From: Trema orientale
Lineage: Eukaryota > Streptophyta > Magnoliopsida > Rosales > Cannabaceae
Assembly (NCBI GenBank): GCA_002914845.1
Contig: JXTC01000060.1
Coordinates: 259,833 to 323,832, forward strand
Length of the DNA stretch: 64,000 nucleotides
Reading direction: 5' to 3'
The stretch's first letter is position 1, and the number at the start of each line of letters is the position of its first letter. The translations under genes were made by a program, and so were the position numbers. A model generated the notes under the pieces. It worked only from the letters and a program-made list of their open reading frames with translations. It was not told the DNA's origin and ran no database searches. Shown piece after piece: positions 47,601 through 61,300 of the stretch.

Positions 47601-50600
47601 ACTTTGATCGAATTTGGGTGTCTCCTAAAGGTCTTTTTGACAATTTTTCTTATCAGCTTGACCTTTTCATTAACCACCAGTGAATCTATTTTGGTGTTAT
47701 TTTTCAACGTTGTTCTGCATATGGTTTGTTTCGGTGTTGCTGAGTCTTTGATTATGCATTATGCAGAAAATGGACCAGGTTACAACCTTACCTTTTGGAG
47801 GCCTCGAGCTCCATCGAATTATGTCATATTAGGAGATTGTGTGACATCAAGGTACCCATAGCAATCATTTGCATATATGGCAATACAATACTATCAAACA
47901 TGGTGGAATCGACCCACATTCTTTAGAAAGAAAAACTTGTGTATTTAAGTTTTAGGAGATGATAACACATTGTCTATGTTGTAGATTTGATTTTATCTAA
48001 ACGAAGTAAAGGATTTTTCTCGTTAACAAAAAATGATGAAATGAACTATTTATTTACCTTGATCTATATAGGAAATGTTTGTTAAGTTACATGCTTCTCT
48101 ACTTATGATTTATACTGAATTTTGTTCGTTTTCTTTTTTCTTATTTTTTTTGTCATGTGTTTTTCTTGCAATATGCAGTCAATATGCAGTTATACTTGAT
48201 TATGACACTATAAACTAGCTGTTCACTTGAAGGACAGTGGTTTTGCTTTAATATACCTACTTTGGAAGCAAAACAACATAGAGTTATATAGTTTACAAAG
48301 AATGATGAAATGATCTATTCTTTACCTTGACCTGTATTGGGAAACGTGTGTTAGGTTGAATGCTTCTTCATTTGGGATTTATATTTAATTCTACTTCGGT
48401 TTTCTTATTGTGTGTTTTTCAGGCCAATTCCGCCATCACAAGCAGTAATGGCAGTGAGTAACACATATGGGCGTGTGCGAAAACCAATTGGGTTCAATCT
48501 TATCGGCTTCTTCTCAGGTATTTTAGGACTTAGTGGAGGTGAAGGCCAAGCTGATGTCAACTCTGATTGTTCTCTTTGGGAGCCTGTTGCACCACCAGGG
48601 TACACAGCATTGGGATGTGTAGTAAACATAGGAAATCAAGCACCACCTAATCATATAGTATATTGCATACGCTCCGATCTTGTAACATTGACGAACTGTT
48701 CAGAGTGCATATTTAGCGTCCCATCAAATCCGTGTTTCCTGTCTGGTTTTAGCATCTGGCGCCAAGACAATGTTCTTGGATCATTTTCTGCTCATTCTTC
48801 TATTCAATGCCCTTCTGTAGATAATAGTTGGGACCTGAATCACCTTCTTATTTGGAGCTCAAATAGACACTACTCTCCTAAAGAATCTGCATCAGGTTTT
48901 ACTGTTGATCATGACTATGGAGGTCAAGAAACAAGTAACCAGAATTCAAATTCATCTGGATGGGATGTTGTGAGGTCTATTTCAAAAGCAACTAGTTGTT
49001 ATATGTCAACCCCAAACTTTGAGAGAATCTGGTGGGACAAGGGTGGTGATGTCCGCCGACCAGTCTCAATATGGCGACCCATTGCACGTCCAGGTTATGC
49101 GATATTGGGGGACTGCATAATTGAAGGGTTAGGACTTCTGTCCAGCTTTTAACCTTTAAATTATAAAATATGTTTTGTTATCATAAGTGAAAATTTCTAA
49201 ATGTATTAATTGTTTCCCATTAACCTTCACGTGTCATTCTTCCTTTCAGCTTGGAACCTCCAGCTTTGGGCATAATTTTCAGGGCTGATAATCCTGATAT
49301 CTCTGCAAAGCCTGTGCAGTTTACTAAAGTTGCCCATATAGTCGGAAAGGGTTTTGATGAAGTCTTTTTCTGGTACCCAATTGCTCCACCCGGTTATGCT
49401 TCTGTTGGATGCCTGGTCTCCAAAACAGATGAAGCCCCAAGCATTAATACTCTTTGTTGCCCAAGGATGGATCTTGTTAACCAAGCTAATATTCTGGAGG
49501 GGCCCATTTCAAGATCTTCCAGTTCGAAGGCCTCTCAGTCTTGGAGCATTTGGAAAGTTGAAAATCAGGTTCAAATGAATGTTTACTAGCTATTGGTCAC
49601 TTGTCATGTTTTCTTTGTGGTTAACATATTGGCAAATTGTTATGAAACATCAAAAACTTCTTCCACCTTCCCCCAATTTGAATTGTCTTTTACATGTCTT
49701 CAGTTCAGCTATGTTTTATTTATATCTTTTACCCTTTCTTTTTGTTCGGATGCTTATTTGTTTAGTTTATATCTCGTAACCTTTCTTTGCCACTTGAGAA
49801 AGGGAAATCCAAAGTATAAATATAAATGTTTGTGTAGGCCTGTACTTTTCTTGCACGTGGCGATCTGAAAAAACCGTCCAGTCGGTTGGCTTATACAATT
49901 GGAGATTCCGTTAAGCCAAAGACCCGGGAAAACATAACTGCAGAGATGAAGCTGAGTTGCTTCTCTTTAACTGTTCTAGACAGCTTATGTGGAATGGTTT
50001 GTGCTCTTAAAATTAAACTTGCTCTGCCCTAATGTGAAGGTCTTCTTTCCACTTTATGCTTAGTTGGTGGTTTTGAACTATTTCAGATGACTCCACTGTT
50101 TGATGCAACAATTACAAATATTAAGCTTGCTACACATGGTCAACTAGATGCTATGAATGCAGTACTGATTTCCTCTATTGCTGCATCAACCTTCAACACT
50201 CAGTTAGAAGCATGGGAGCCACTTGTGGAGCCATTTGATGGAATTTTCAAGTATCATATGTTCATTCCTTTTTACTTTTCCTACTTGTCTTCAATGTTTT
50301 AACTTTTTTTTCCCTGTAAAATTTAATATTCACTAAATTAGAAGAGATTATGTCCTTCATGAAGTATTCTTATATTTGATTTCAAGGTATGAAACTTACG
50401 ATACTAACATAAACCCGCCATCCAAACTTGGGAAGAGAGTTCGTATTGCTGCTACTACTGTTCTAAATGTAAATGTCAGTGCTGCGAGCTTGGAAAATGT
50501 TGTGGGGAGCATTCTTTCGTGGAGACGACAGTTAGAACTTGAAAAGAAAGCAACCAGGCTAAATGAGGTTAATTCTTGTGTGTATTTTGCTGTATAAGTA

Positions 50601-52357
50601 CAACAAACCCTTCAAATGCCTTATTGTGTTTGTATCATGACAGGAAATTGGTAGTCTGCATGGAGATAGAGAAGATCCATCTTTTTCTGCTTTGGATGAG
50701 GATGACTTTCAGACTCTAATGGTAGAAAATAAACTTGGTTGTGATATTTATCTGAAAAGAATTGAGCAGAATTCAGACACACTTGACTGGCTGCGACACG
50801 GGGATTTTGCTTCTGTGTGGATTCCACCTCCTAGGTTTTCAGACCGATTGAATGTTGCAGATGAATCTAGAGAAGCACGCTACTATGTTGCTATACGGAT
50901 CCTCGAAGCCAAGGTTGTAAATGTGGTTAATAAAGTCAAAGTACTTCCCGAATTCATTAATAACTTCACTGCTACTTTAACTTACAGAAGAGTCTTTCTT
51001 GTCCACCTTTTTCTCCTTCAGGGTTTGCCTATTATTGATGATGGCAATGGTCAAGCCTTCTTCTGTGCATTGCGTCTTGTTGTTGATAGTCAGGTGACAG
51101 ATCAGCAAAAGCTTTTCCCTCAGAGTGCAAGAACAAAATGTGTGAAGCCATCTATTTCTAGAAACAGTGATCTGGATGAGGGTACCGCAAAGTGGAATGA
51201 ACTTTTTATTTTTGAAATTCCTCGGAAGGTATCTGATAATGTTAATATCTTCATCGTTGTTTATCCTGGTTTAATGGTATTCCTTTTGCTCCTCTCTTCT
51301 GAAGAGAGACATTTGTAGTTGGGGAACTATCAATTAATTGGAATCCATCTCAACTTGATTAATTTTGCAGTACCATCAAAGTGGTAAATTTATGAAATTG
51401 ACAAAGTAAATGCTAAACTTTGTGACTTTTTTTCGCCGTTTTCTTATGACATTTTTAATTTGCGTGCCTGTCTTTTCGTCTTTCCCTGTGATTGCATCAC
51501 CATGTAGGGGTGCTTTGGTATGGAAACGTTCTGTAATTCTGTAAAGGGGCAATATTTTTTCTCTCAAAAGTTATTTCGACCCGACTAGCCTTTGGCATCA
51601 ATATCTGGTTTTGAGTTGCAGTTTCCTCTGTAATTTATACGAACTTGCAAACTTGTATCATTTTCACTTTCATCATTTGTTTCCTACATACTTTTTTTTT
51701 TTCTGTTTCTTCTCTCAAATTTTAATTCTTGGTCAAACATATATGATTTCCCACGTGAGTTGTTCTAGTGACTTTTCTGAATGTGATTGTTTCAGGCTGC
51801 AGCTAAATTGGAAGTAGAGGTGACAAACCTAGCAGCGAAAGCTGGAAAAGGTACGTGTTTCTAGTATTTGTTATTTTGTGGTTTATGATTCACTTTTCAT
51901 GAAGTTGCATGTTTATATATTTTAGGAACTTATCTAGGATATTCTCTAATAACAAGAAAAAAGAAAATCTCTTGGATATACTTGTATTTGCTTGTGTACT
52001 TTCCAACGGTGGAGCCAGATTAAATTTCTAATTTGTTTCATAGTTCACCGTTTTTCCTTTTGTTTTATTACCATTTCATACCTACCAAATGGACTTTTAC
52101 TTTTTTTTTTCTTTAAAGGAAAACTCTTCCTCTTTGAGTTTGTTAGATTCTTAATTTTGTTATCTACTGATGTAGGGGAAGTAGTTGGTGCACTCTCATT
52201 TTCTGTTGGACATGGTGCAAATACATTGAGGAAGGTAGCTTCAGTGAGGATGTTCCATCAAGCCCATGAAGCTCCAAACCTCATATCATATCCACTGAAG
52301 AGGAATGTGAGTTTTGTCTTGTTTTATTTATTTATTTATTTTATTTTTTGTTTTTTG

Positions 52358-52389
<32 letters not shown>

Positions 52390-55300
52390 GTTTTTTGTTT
52401 GTTTATTTATTTATTTATTTTTTTTTGTGTATTGTGATTGTTCCTGGTTTTATTTCCCCCTTTTTCTGCTTGTTCTTTTATAAATATTGCATGTTTTGTG
52501 CAGTGATTTGCACGCATTTGCTGATAGTGGAATTGTGTTTTCTCTTGAGCCTTTGATGTTGTATTTTGCAGGTTCAGCAAAACAGCCTGGATGAAGTTCT
52601 TGACTTGGGATGCTTGTTCGTTTCTACTACGTGTTTTGAGAGGAAAACAACTCCAAAATTTCAAAAAGATATGGGAAGAGAGAATGTTATGGAAAGAGAT
52701 ACTGGGTTCTGGGTTGGTCTCAGTCCACAGGGTACTTGGGAGAGTATTCGCTCATTGCTTCCACTGTCGGTTGTCCCCAAATTGTTACAGAATGATTTTA
52801 TTGCCATGGAAGTTGTAATGAAAAATGGCAAGAAGCACGCAGTCTTTAGGAGTCTTGCAACATTAGTAAATGAGTCCAATGTTAATTTGGATATTTTAAT
52901 TAGTCATTTGTCTCCCAATTCAGGAACAAGTAACAATTCTGTGGTAGAAGAGATTTTTCAAAATCAACATTATCAACCAAGTTCTGGTTGGGGTAACAAC
53001 TGGTCTGGTTTTGGCAGTGTTGAACCGGGGCCTTGGAGCACTCGAGACTTCTCAAATTCCTCTAAGGTGAGTGTATTGATGGGATGATATTTTCTGTCAT
53101 GATGAGTTTTCCTTTACTTTGACTTTTTATGTATCTTCACTTCTCTTTGGCTTTGTATATTATTTTTTTTTATTAGGATTTCTCTGAACCTCCACTTCCC
53201 ACTGGATGGCGATGGAGCTCGACATGGACTATTGATAAATCTCAGTTTGTTGACAAAGATGGCTGGGCATATGGGCCTGACTTTCGCAGTTTGAGATGGC
53301 CTCCTACTTCTTCAAAGTCGTGCACAAAATCATCTTCTGATCTTGTGCGCCGAAGACGTTGGATTCGTACGAGGCAGCAAACGCCTAACAGTGACTTTTC
53401 TGTTATAAATCCAGGAGCTTCTGTAGTTTTACCCTGGAGAAGTACATCCCGGGATTCGAACCAGTGTTTACAAATTCGTCCTTCTGTTGATCATCCCCAG
53501 CCTCCTTATGCTTGGGGTTATGCAGTTACTGTTGGTTCTGGTTATGCATATGGAAAGGATCAGGTTCTTGTGGAGCAAGTTTCACTTTCCAGACAATATG
53601 CATCAAAGCAGGAAAATGAGATGTCCAACTTTACTTTCAAGTTAGATAAACTTGAGAAGAAGGATATTCTTTTGTGTTGTTCTAGTACTGGAAGAAGTCA
53701 ATTTTGGCTAAGCATTGGAACAGATGCCTCAGTTCTTCATACTGAACTTAATGCACCAGTTTATGATTGGAGAATATCTGTCAATGCTCCTCTGAAGTTA
53801 GAAAATCGATTTCCTTGTCCAGCAGAATTCACAATCTGGGAGAAAACAAAAGAAGGAAATTGCATTGAGCGACAGCATGGAATTATCTCTTCACGGGGAA
53901 GTGTACACATATATTCAGCTGACATCCAGAAACCTATCTATCTTACATTGCTTGTTCAGGGTGGTTGGGTTATGGAAAAGGTAAGAAACTTTGTGCAAGT
54001 ATAAATGGTCTTCTCCTATGAGGGGGGAAAAAGGAGATAAAGTTAGTCACAGAATGTAAATAACGACTTTCTTTTCTTTTTTTTTTTTTTTTCCATTTCA
54101 GGAGCCTGTTCTCGTTTTGAATACTTCCTCCAATGATCATGCCTCATCGTTCTGGATGGTTCAGCAGCAAAGTAAAAGGTATGTCATTTCCAAGGGATCT
54201 TTTTCTTCTTCTATTTGTAGAAATAGTTATCGTAATATTCTGACTTATATAATCCTCATTTTCGCAGGAGACTTCGGGTCAGAATCGAACATGATATGGG
54301 AGGAACCACTGCTGCACCTAAAACGATTAGGTTTTTTGTTCCATATTGGATTGTTAATAATTCATCTCTCTCTTTGGTCTATCGAGTGGTGGAAGTAGAA
54401 CCTTTGGACAATGCAGAAATGGATTCCCAATTACTTTCTAGAGCAGTCAAATCTGCAAAGAAGGCATTGAAAAGTCCTACAAACTCCATGGAAAGGAAGC
54501 ATTCTACCCCACGAAGAAACATTCAAGTGCTTGAAGTAATTGAGGAAACTAGTCCCTTTCCTTGTATGCTTTCTCCACAAGATAATGCAGGGCGCAGTGG
54601 TGTTATGCTGTTTCAGTCACAAAAAGATTCATATGTGTCCCCACGGGTGGGCATTGCTGTTGCCACACATCATTCAGAAATTTTCAGTCCAGGGATATCT
54701 CTTCTTGAGCTAGAAAAGAAGGTATGCAACATTGAATTGTTGATTCTGTTTGCTTTGTTCCTTCCATTCCCAAGGATAGTTGACATAATTCTTTTTCCCA
54801 AGGATCCATTNAAATTAATTCTTAAATCGATCCCTTTTCTTTTCCTTCTAGTTAATAATATTTCAGAATTACCTAGACTTGTCTTGTTTATTACTGCTCT
54901 TTGAATTTGAACTTTGCTTGTAGGAACGGGTTGATGTTAAAGCATTTTGTTCAGATGGTTCTTACTACAAGCTTTCGGCTCGACTAAACTTGACTTTTGA
55001 TAGAACAAAGGTTGAATTCCAAAATCTTGATACCTTTATCTGTTTTTTGAATACTACCGCACACAAAGACACAAATAAATAGTAGAAAGTCGCTGTAGTG
55101 TATAGATTTTATAAATTACTTTGCACAAATTGATCCTGTATTCTCTTCATACAAAGAAAATAATTGTTTACTTGCTCTAAGTATGTGTCGTTTTCAAGTA
55201 ATAAGAGACTTTGCAACAAGCAGCAAAAGGGTACAAACATAGCACAAATTGGCCGGTACAAAAAGTTGCATGTTTTGTCAGATGTGAATATTTTGAAGCC

Positions 55301-58300
55301 TTTGACTGGACTGGCTATTTCTGCTGATAAATTTAAAATAGTTGCTTTATTTTGTATAAATAAATCTCAGTATAAACAATCTCAAATACTTATATTAAAG
55401 AAGAAAATAATTCTTCATAGTTGTTCTCTATTTTTCAAAATTAGTCTTCAGGAGTTGTATAATCCGGTTTTATGCAGTAGTCATGTGTTTTGATGGAAAA
55501 CTGCCTGCTTCTCCTCTTTTTGTCCATTTATGTATCTAAAACTTTTGGTAAGTTTTTCCTGCTTTCTTATTGCAAAAGATGCAGCTTCAGGAATTAGACT
55601 TGGCAAGTTTGACCTAGTCCCTTATAAGCAGTCTACATCTGTACAAAGTTAACACATCTAAAGAACCTCTGAAATGTTGAAAAACCCACTTATCATGTTG
55701 GCATATTGCTGCTTGTTAAGATAAGGTATTCTATGAAATAAAATGATCCACATGAAGAAAAGGACTCAAGATAATATAAAAGTCTGAACATTTTGTTACT
55801 GGTAAGCGACAATAAAAGGGAATAAAAAAACATTCTCTTGGTTCTAAAGGCCTGAGATGTACAAGCTAGAGTTTACTGAAAACTTTACAGGGAAGGTCCA
55901 TGTAATATTTGCTTACTCTTCACTTGAGACTGATTATATGAATTTTTGGTGAGTTATATGCTGCCTTTTTTTTCTCGGCCAATAGTTTTTTCTGCTACCT
56001 TATAAGTAGCTAGTAATTGCTAAATTGGTTTGTATAACAGGTTCTCCATTTTCAGCCCTACACCTTGTTTATTAATAGGGTTGGTTACAGTCTTTGCCTG
56101 CAGCAGTGTGAATCTCAGTTGGTAACTTGGATTCATCACACTGATTCTCCAAAACCCTTTCGTTGGCAGTCTTCTAAAGTTGAAATTTTGAAGGTCGGTG
56201 CAGCTCTTTTCTATCTCCTGGAATAAAGAAAAAAAAAATTGTAGATAAGTAGGTTTTTGTTCTACATTGATTGAGATACGTATTTCCTTTCAGTTGCGCG
56301 TTGATGGTTATAAGTGGAGTACTCCCTTTAGTGTTAGTAATGAAGGTGTGATGCGAATATGCTTGAAGAAAGACACTGGAAATGAAGAACTGCAACTAAG
56401 AGTAGCAATCAGAAGTGGAGCAAAGAGCTCAAGCTATGAAGTTATTTTCCGTCCTGACTCATCATCAAGTCCTTACAGGTTTTTTTTACTCTTGTATATC
56501 TTTTTTAACTATCTTTACCTCCAGATCTGACTGTGAATCCTTGATAAGTTTGTGAAAGAACAGGGCAAATATACTTGTGCAATAGTGTAAATTATGGGAT
56601 ATTTTCCCTTACATTCTGTTGTAATTAACACATCTCAAATTATGTGTGAGTCAATTTGTATAAATAACAATTTTCAGTTTTGAAGTTAGTAAATTCGTAT
56701 TCTCCAGTACACAGTCCAGCAATAATAATCAAGTTTCTTATTACAGGATCGAAAATCGGTCCATGTTTTTACCCATTCATTTCCGGCAAGTGGATGGTAC
56801 TAATGATTCGTGGCAGTTCCTTCTTCCCAATTCAGCGGCTTCTTTTCTATGGGAAGATCTCGGTAGAAGACGTTTGTTGGAAATACTCATTGATGGTGCT
56901 GACCAGTCTAGATCTCAGAAGTTTGATATTGATGAAATTTCTGATCATCAACCCATTAATATGACAAGTGGGCCTTCTAGAGCTCTACGCATTACAATAG
57001 TAAAAGAGGAGAAAATCAATGTGGTTAAGATCAGTGACTGGATGCCAGAAAGTGAAGCTACTGGAATATTGAATAAAACAGATACATCTCCTCTATCACA
57101 GCTTTCTTTAAAGGACTTGCCACAGCAGCAATCACAGTCTTCCTCAGACTCTGAATTTCATCTCATTGTTGAGCTAGCTGAGCTTGGAGTATCAATCATT
57201 GACCACACACCTGAAGAAATATTGTACCTCTCTGTTCCAAATCTTCTTCTTGCGTATTCAACTGGCTTGGGCTCTGGATTCAGTAGGTAGGTTGCCTTTA
57301 CTCTATGTTTTACGGCTAAGAGTGGAAGGTGTTGAGTTTATTGTTCAGTCCATATAGGCATATTTTTTGTGCAGTCTTTATGAGTGTGACATTAGTTAGG
57401 ATGCTCCACAAGCCAAAATCTTGGTTCCAAACTTAGAAAGATATCTGTCTATAATATCCTTAGCATGCATTAATGCAGATTTATCGTATTCTTGTCGGAT
57501 GTGGTATTTTACCGTGTGTATAGTATGTATGGAAATACCTACTTTGATTAATGAGAAATGTATGTATTTTTCTAGTGGCTTAAGAAACGTGTTGGTTAGA
57601 AGTAGTGGGTGGTTCAATCTTCTGTAAATTATCGCCGTCTTTTCCTAGAATACACCTATATGTTGAATTTGAAACAACAGATTTAGCGTGATCCCCTTCA
57701 GGATAAATTTCTGTGGGTTTCTTTTAAGTTATGGGATTTCCTTTAAGTTATGTCACCCAGGCTCTATTAGTACGATGCTCAGATGCTTTTGCTTTCATTT
57801 TTTTTGATTATCCATGCCCACTGAGTTCAAAATCTTCAATTTTTTCCTGTGTTGTAGGTTCAAATTAAGAATGCATGGGATACAAGTGGATAACCAGTTG
57901 CCATTAACTCCTATGCCAGTTCTTTTCAGACCACAAAAAGTTGGGGAGGAGACAGATTATGTCTTGAAATTTTCTGTGACCATGCAATCAAATGGATCAC
58001 TGGATCTTTGTGTCTATCCATATATTGGTTTTTATGTGAGTACATAATTGTTCAGGTACCTAGTGAAAGGTTTATCATTTTTTCTATTCACATTAATCAT
58101 GTCTCTACTGATCATTCAGGGACCTGAAAGTGCTGCCTTTCTGATAAACATTCACGAACCTATTATATGGCGCCTGCATGAAATGATCCAGCAGGTCAAC
58201 TTCAATCGCTTATATGATAATCAAACCACTGCTGTTGCTGTAGATCCAATAATCCAAATTGGGTATGTAAGGAGTCATTTAAAGTTGGCAATTTCATGAT

Positions 58301-61300
58301 TTATGCTCTACGATATGCTCTTTAAGTTTAAATAATACTTATTGGCTATTCGGAATTCTTAAGTTCTAATACTGTTTATGGAAAATACAGAGTTCTTAAC
58401 ATCTCGGAAGTTCGATTCAAGGTGTCAATGGCTATGTCACCTAGTCAACGGCCAAGGGGTGTACTTGGCTTTTGGGCATCCTTGATGACTGCACTGGGAA
58501 ACACAGAGAATATGCCAGTAAGCATTATTATTCTGTTATGTAATATTTTCTTGGTTGCAGATTTGTTTTCTTTCTTGGAAACCTAAATGACATCCCTGTA
58601 GTACTTGGAAATAGTAATCTTTGATCATGGCCAGACCATAATTTTTCTAATGCGAGACTTCCTACCAAAAGTTATATTTTGAGTAACGAGTGTTTTCCAT
58701 TATCTTACCTGTTATTTCTTTTCTATATATTTCACTCTACAACCATTTATATAAGAGTCCAATCCATCCATCCATGAGGGCATCACTCTGTTTCTTTCCA
58801 TGGTAAAAAATCCAGCGTTAGATTGTGGATTCTCAACTTTCCCATTGTGAATCACTTTTAAATATTCTTTGCCATTAGGGTGCACAAGTAGGAAGTTACC
58901 ACAAGTCTCTAACCAAACATTTCTGTTATTGTTGTAGGTTTATAATCAAAACTTTCTACTTGTCTTAGGTGTTATTCTATTTGTACTGACCAATTTTCCT
59001 TTTTCTTTCGCTTTTTGATAAGAAACCTAGAAGCCTAATTTATCAAGAAACAGGGAACTAGGCAGAGGATTGGTAACAAGAAAACAAAAACAGAAACATA
59101 AACCACATTGTCCCAATTACAATAGAAAGTGAAAAACGGACAGCTTCTAAACTCGTTGGCAGAAGAGACCTAGAGAGACACCTAGAAATGCACTCTCCCA
59201 CCAAAATTTTCATCATGGACCTTGTCTTCAAAACTACAGGTATTCCTCCCCAGCCAAAGGACCCTGAAGATGGCAAAACCGAGGACTTCCACCCCCGTCT
59301 CTGCTTCCACCCGCAAAAGCATGAAACTTAGGAGGAACAACCGAATAGATATAACTACTGCTTTAATTAACCAAAGCCAAAGCCTCAAAGCACAAGACCA
59401 TATTCCACGACAATTGTATGTGGTTTGCTGAACATTTTTAATGACACATTTTGTATTTGTTATCCAGGTTAGAATAAATCAAAGGTTTCACGACAATGTG
59501 TGCATGAGGCAGAGTTCGATGACTAGTATTGCTATTTCTAACATCCGTAAGGATCTCCTTGGCCAGCCTCTTCAGTTGCTTTCTGGCGTAGATATCCTGG
59601 GTAATGCAAGTAGTGCGCTTGGACATATGAGCAAGGGTATGGCTGCCTTATCAATGGATAAGAAGTTCATCCAACGTCGGCAAAGACAGGTTTGGATAAA
59701 GTTTTTAATTCAAGCCAATATGTCGTTCTAATTATACGCTGGCAGGTTCAAACGTTTAAAATTACTTGACATGGCAGGAAAACAAGGGCATTGAGGACCT
59801 TGGTGATGTTATCAGAGAGGGAGGTGGGGCACTAGCAAAAGGCCTATTTAGAGGAGTCACTGGAATATTAACAAAGCCTCTTGAAGGTGCTAAAACTTCT
59901 GGTGTTGAGGGTTTTGTTCAAGGTGTTGGGAGAGGAATAATTGGTGCAGCGGCACAACCGGTTAGTGGGGTTCTGGATCTTTTGTCGAAAACCACAGAAG
60001 GTGCCAATGCAATGAGAATGAAGATCGCATCAGCTATAACTTCTGATGAACAACTTCTCCGCAGGAGACTTCCTCGTGTAATTAGTGGTGATAATCTACT
60101 TCGGCCTTATGATGAGTACAAAGCACAAGGACAGGTATTAGTTTTTCAATTGGTTAATAAGTCCCTCTGCACTCAAAATTTCTTTTTAGCAAAATCTTTG
60201 AGGTTGATTGTTTGGATTGCAAATTTGCAATTGTGTCTAGACTCTCAGTGTTTCTAGATTTACATTCGACACAGTAAATTGTTTGATCCTGACATTAATA
60301 TATATATATATATTATATGTATATGTGGAAAGAAAATGCTTGTTCATCTTGTTTCCTTGGAGTAAAGGAAAAGAAGATGGAGTCATGATTAAGTCCCATT
60401 TTGTGGAATGACCTGCTTGAGTTTAAAGTGCCTGGCTTTGAATTTAGTTATTTTGTCATGCAGATTATACTGCAGTTGGCAGAGTCTGGTTCATTTTTAG
60501 GCCAGGTTGATCTATTTAAAGTGCGTGGGAAGTTTGCCTTAACTGATTCTTATGAAGATCATTTCCTACTCCCAAAAGGAAAAATTCTTGTGGTCACTCA
60601 TCGAAGAGTGATACTGTTGCAGGTAAGCTAGCTGGACTATAAATGTTTTATGGCAATATATATCCTCCAGCTTTAATCATACTCAAAAGACACCAAATAC
60701 AACACATTGTTTTTCCTGTCAATTTCAGCAACCCTCCAATATCATTGCCCAGAGAAAGTTCAGCGCAGCAAAGGATCCATGTTCAATAGTATGGGATGTC
60801 CTGTGGGATGACCTAGCAACAATGGAACTGACTCATGGAAAGAAAGACAATCCAAAAGCTTTACCTTCACGTCTTATTATTTATTTACGGAGTAGATCAA
60901 CAGAGTTGAAGGAACAAGTTCGTGTTGTAAAATGCAATCCTGAAACCCATAAGGCTCTTGAAATTTATTCTTCGATTGAGCTAGCTTTGCACAATTATGG
61001 ACCCAACCAATCAAAGGTAGTCCCTAGAGCCATATCATCATGCGCCCCTTGTGTTATAAATATAAAAGAGAACACCCACTTTGGTAGCTCTGCAACATCA
61101 AATGATTTTATTAACCTCCTATGTCAGTCAAAAAATTTGAAAGAGCCATTGAATTTTTTTATATTAACTAGAGATCATAAATTACCAGCTACTTAGGATA
61201 AGTTTGTCTCTATCATTTATCTATGGTCTCATATTGAGTAAGCAATAAACATTGTCTGGTCGGGTTTCGATTTTATTGAGACGTGAGTATGGCATCCCTG

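Noticed and set aside
61017-61196. Read-through of VPS13 exon 62 giving another C terminus
   Set aside because: The GT donor at 61017 and the acceptor before 61363 keep the frame and give a plausible tail. Read-through is possible but unsupported.
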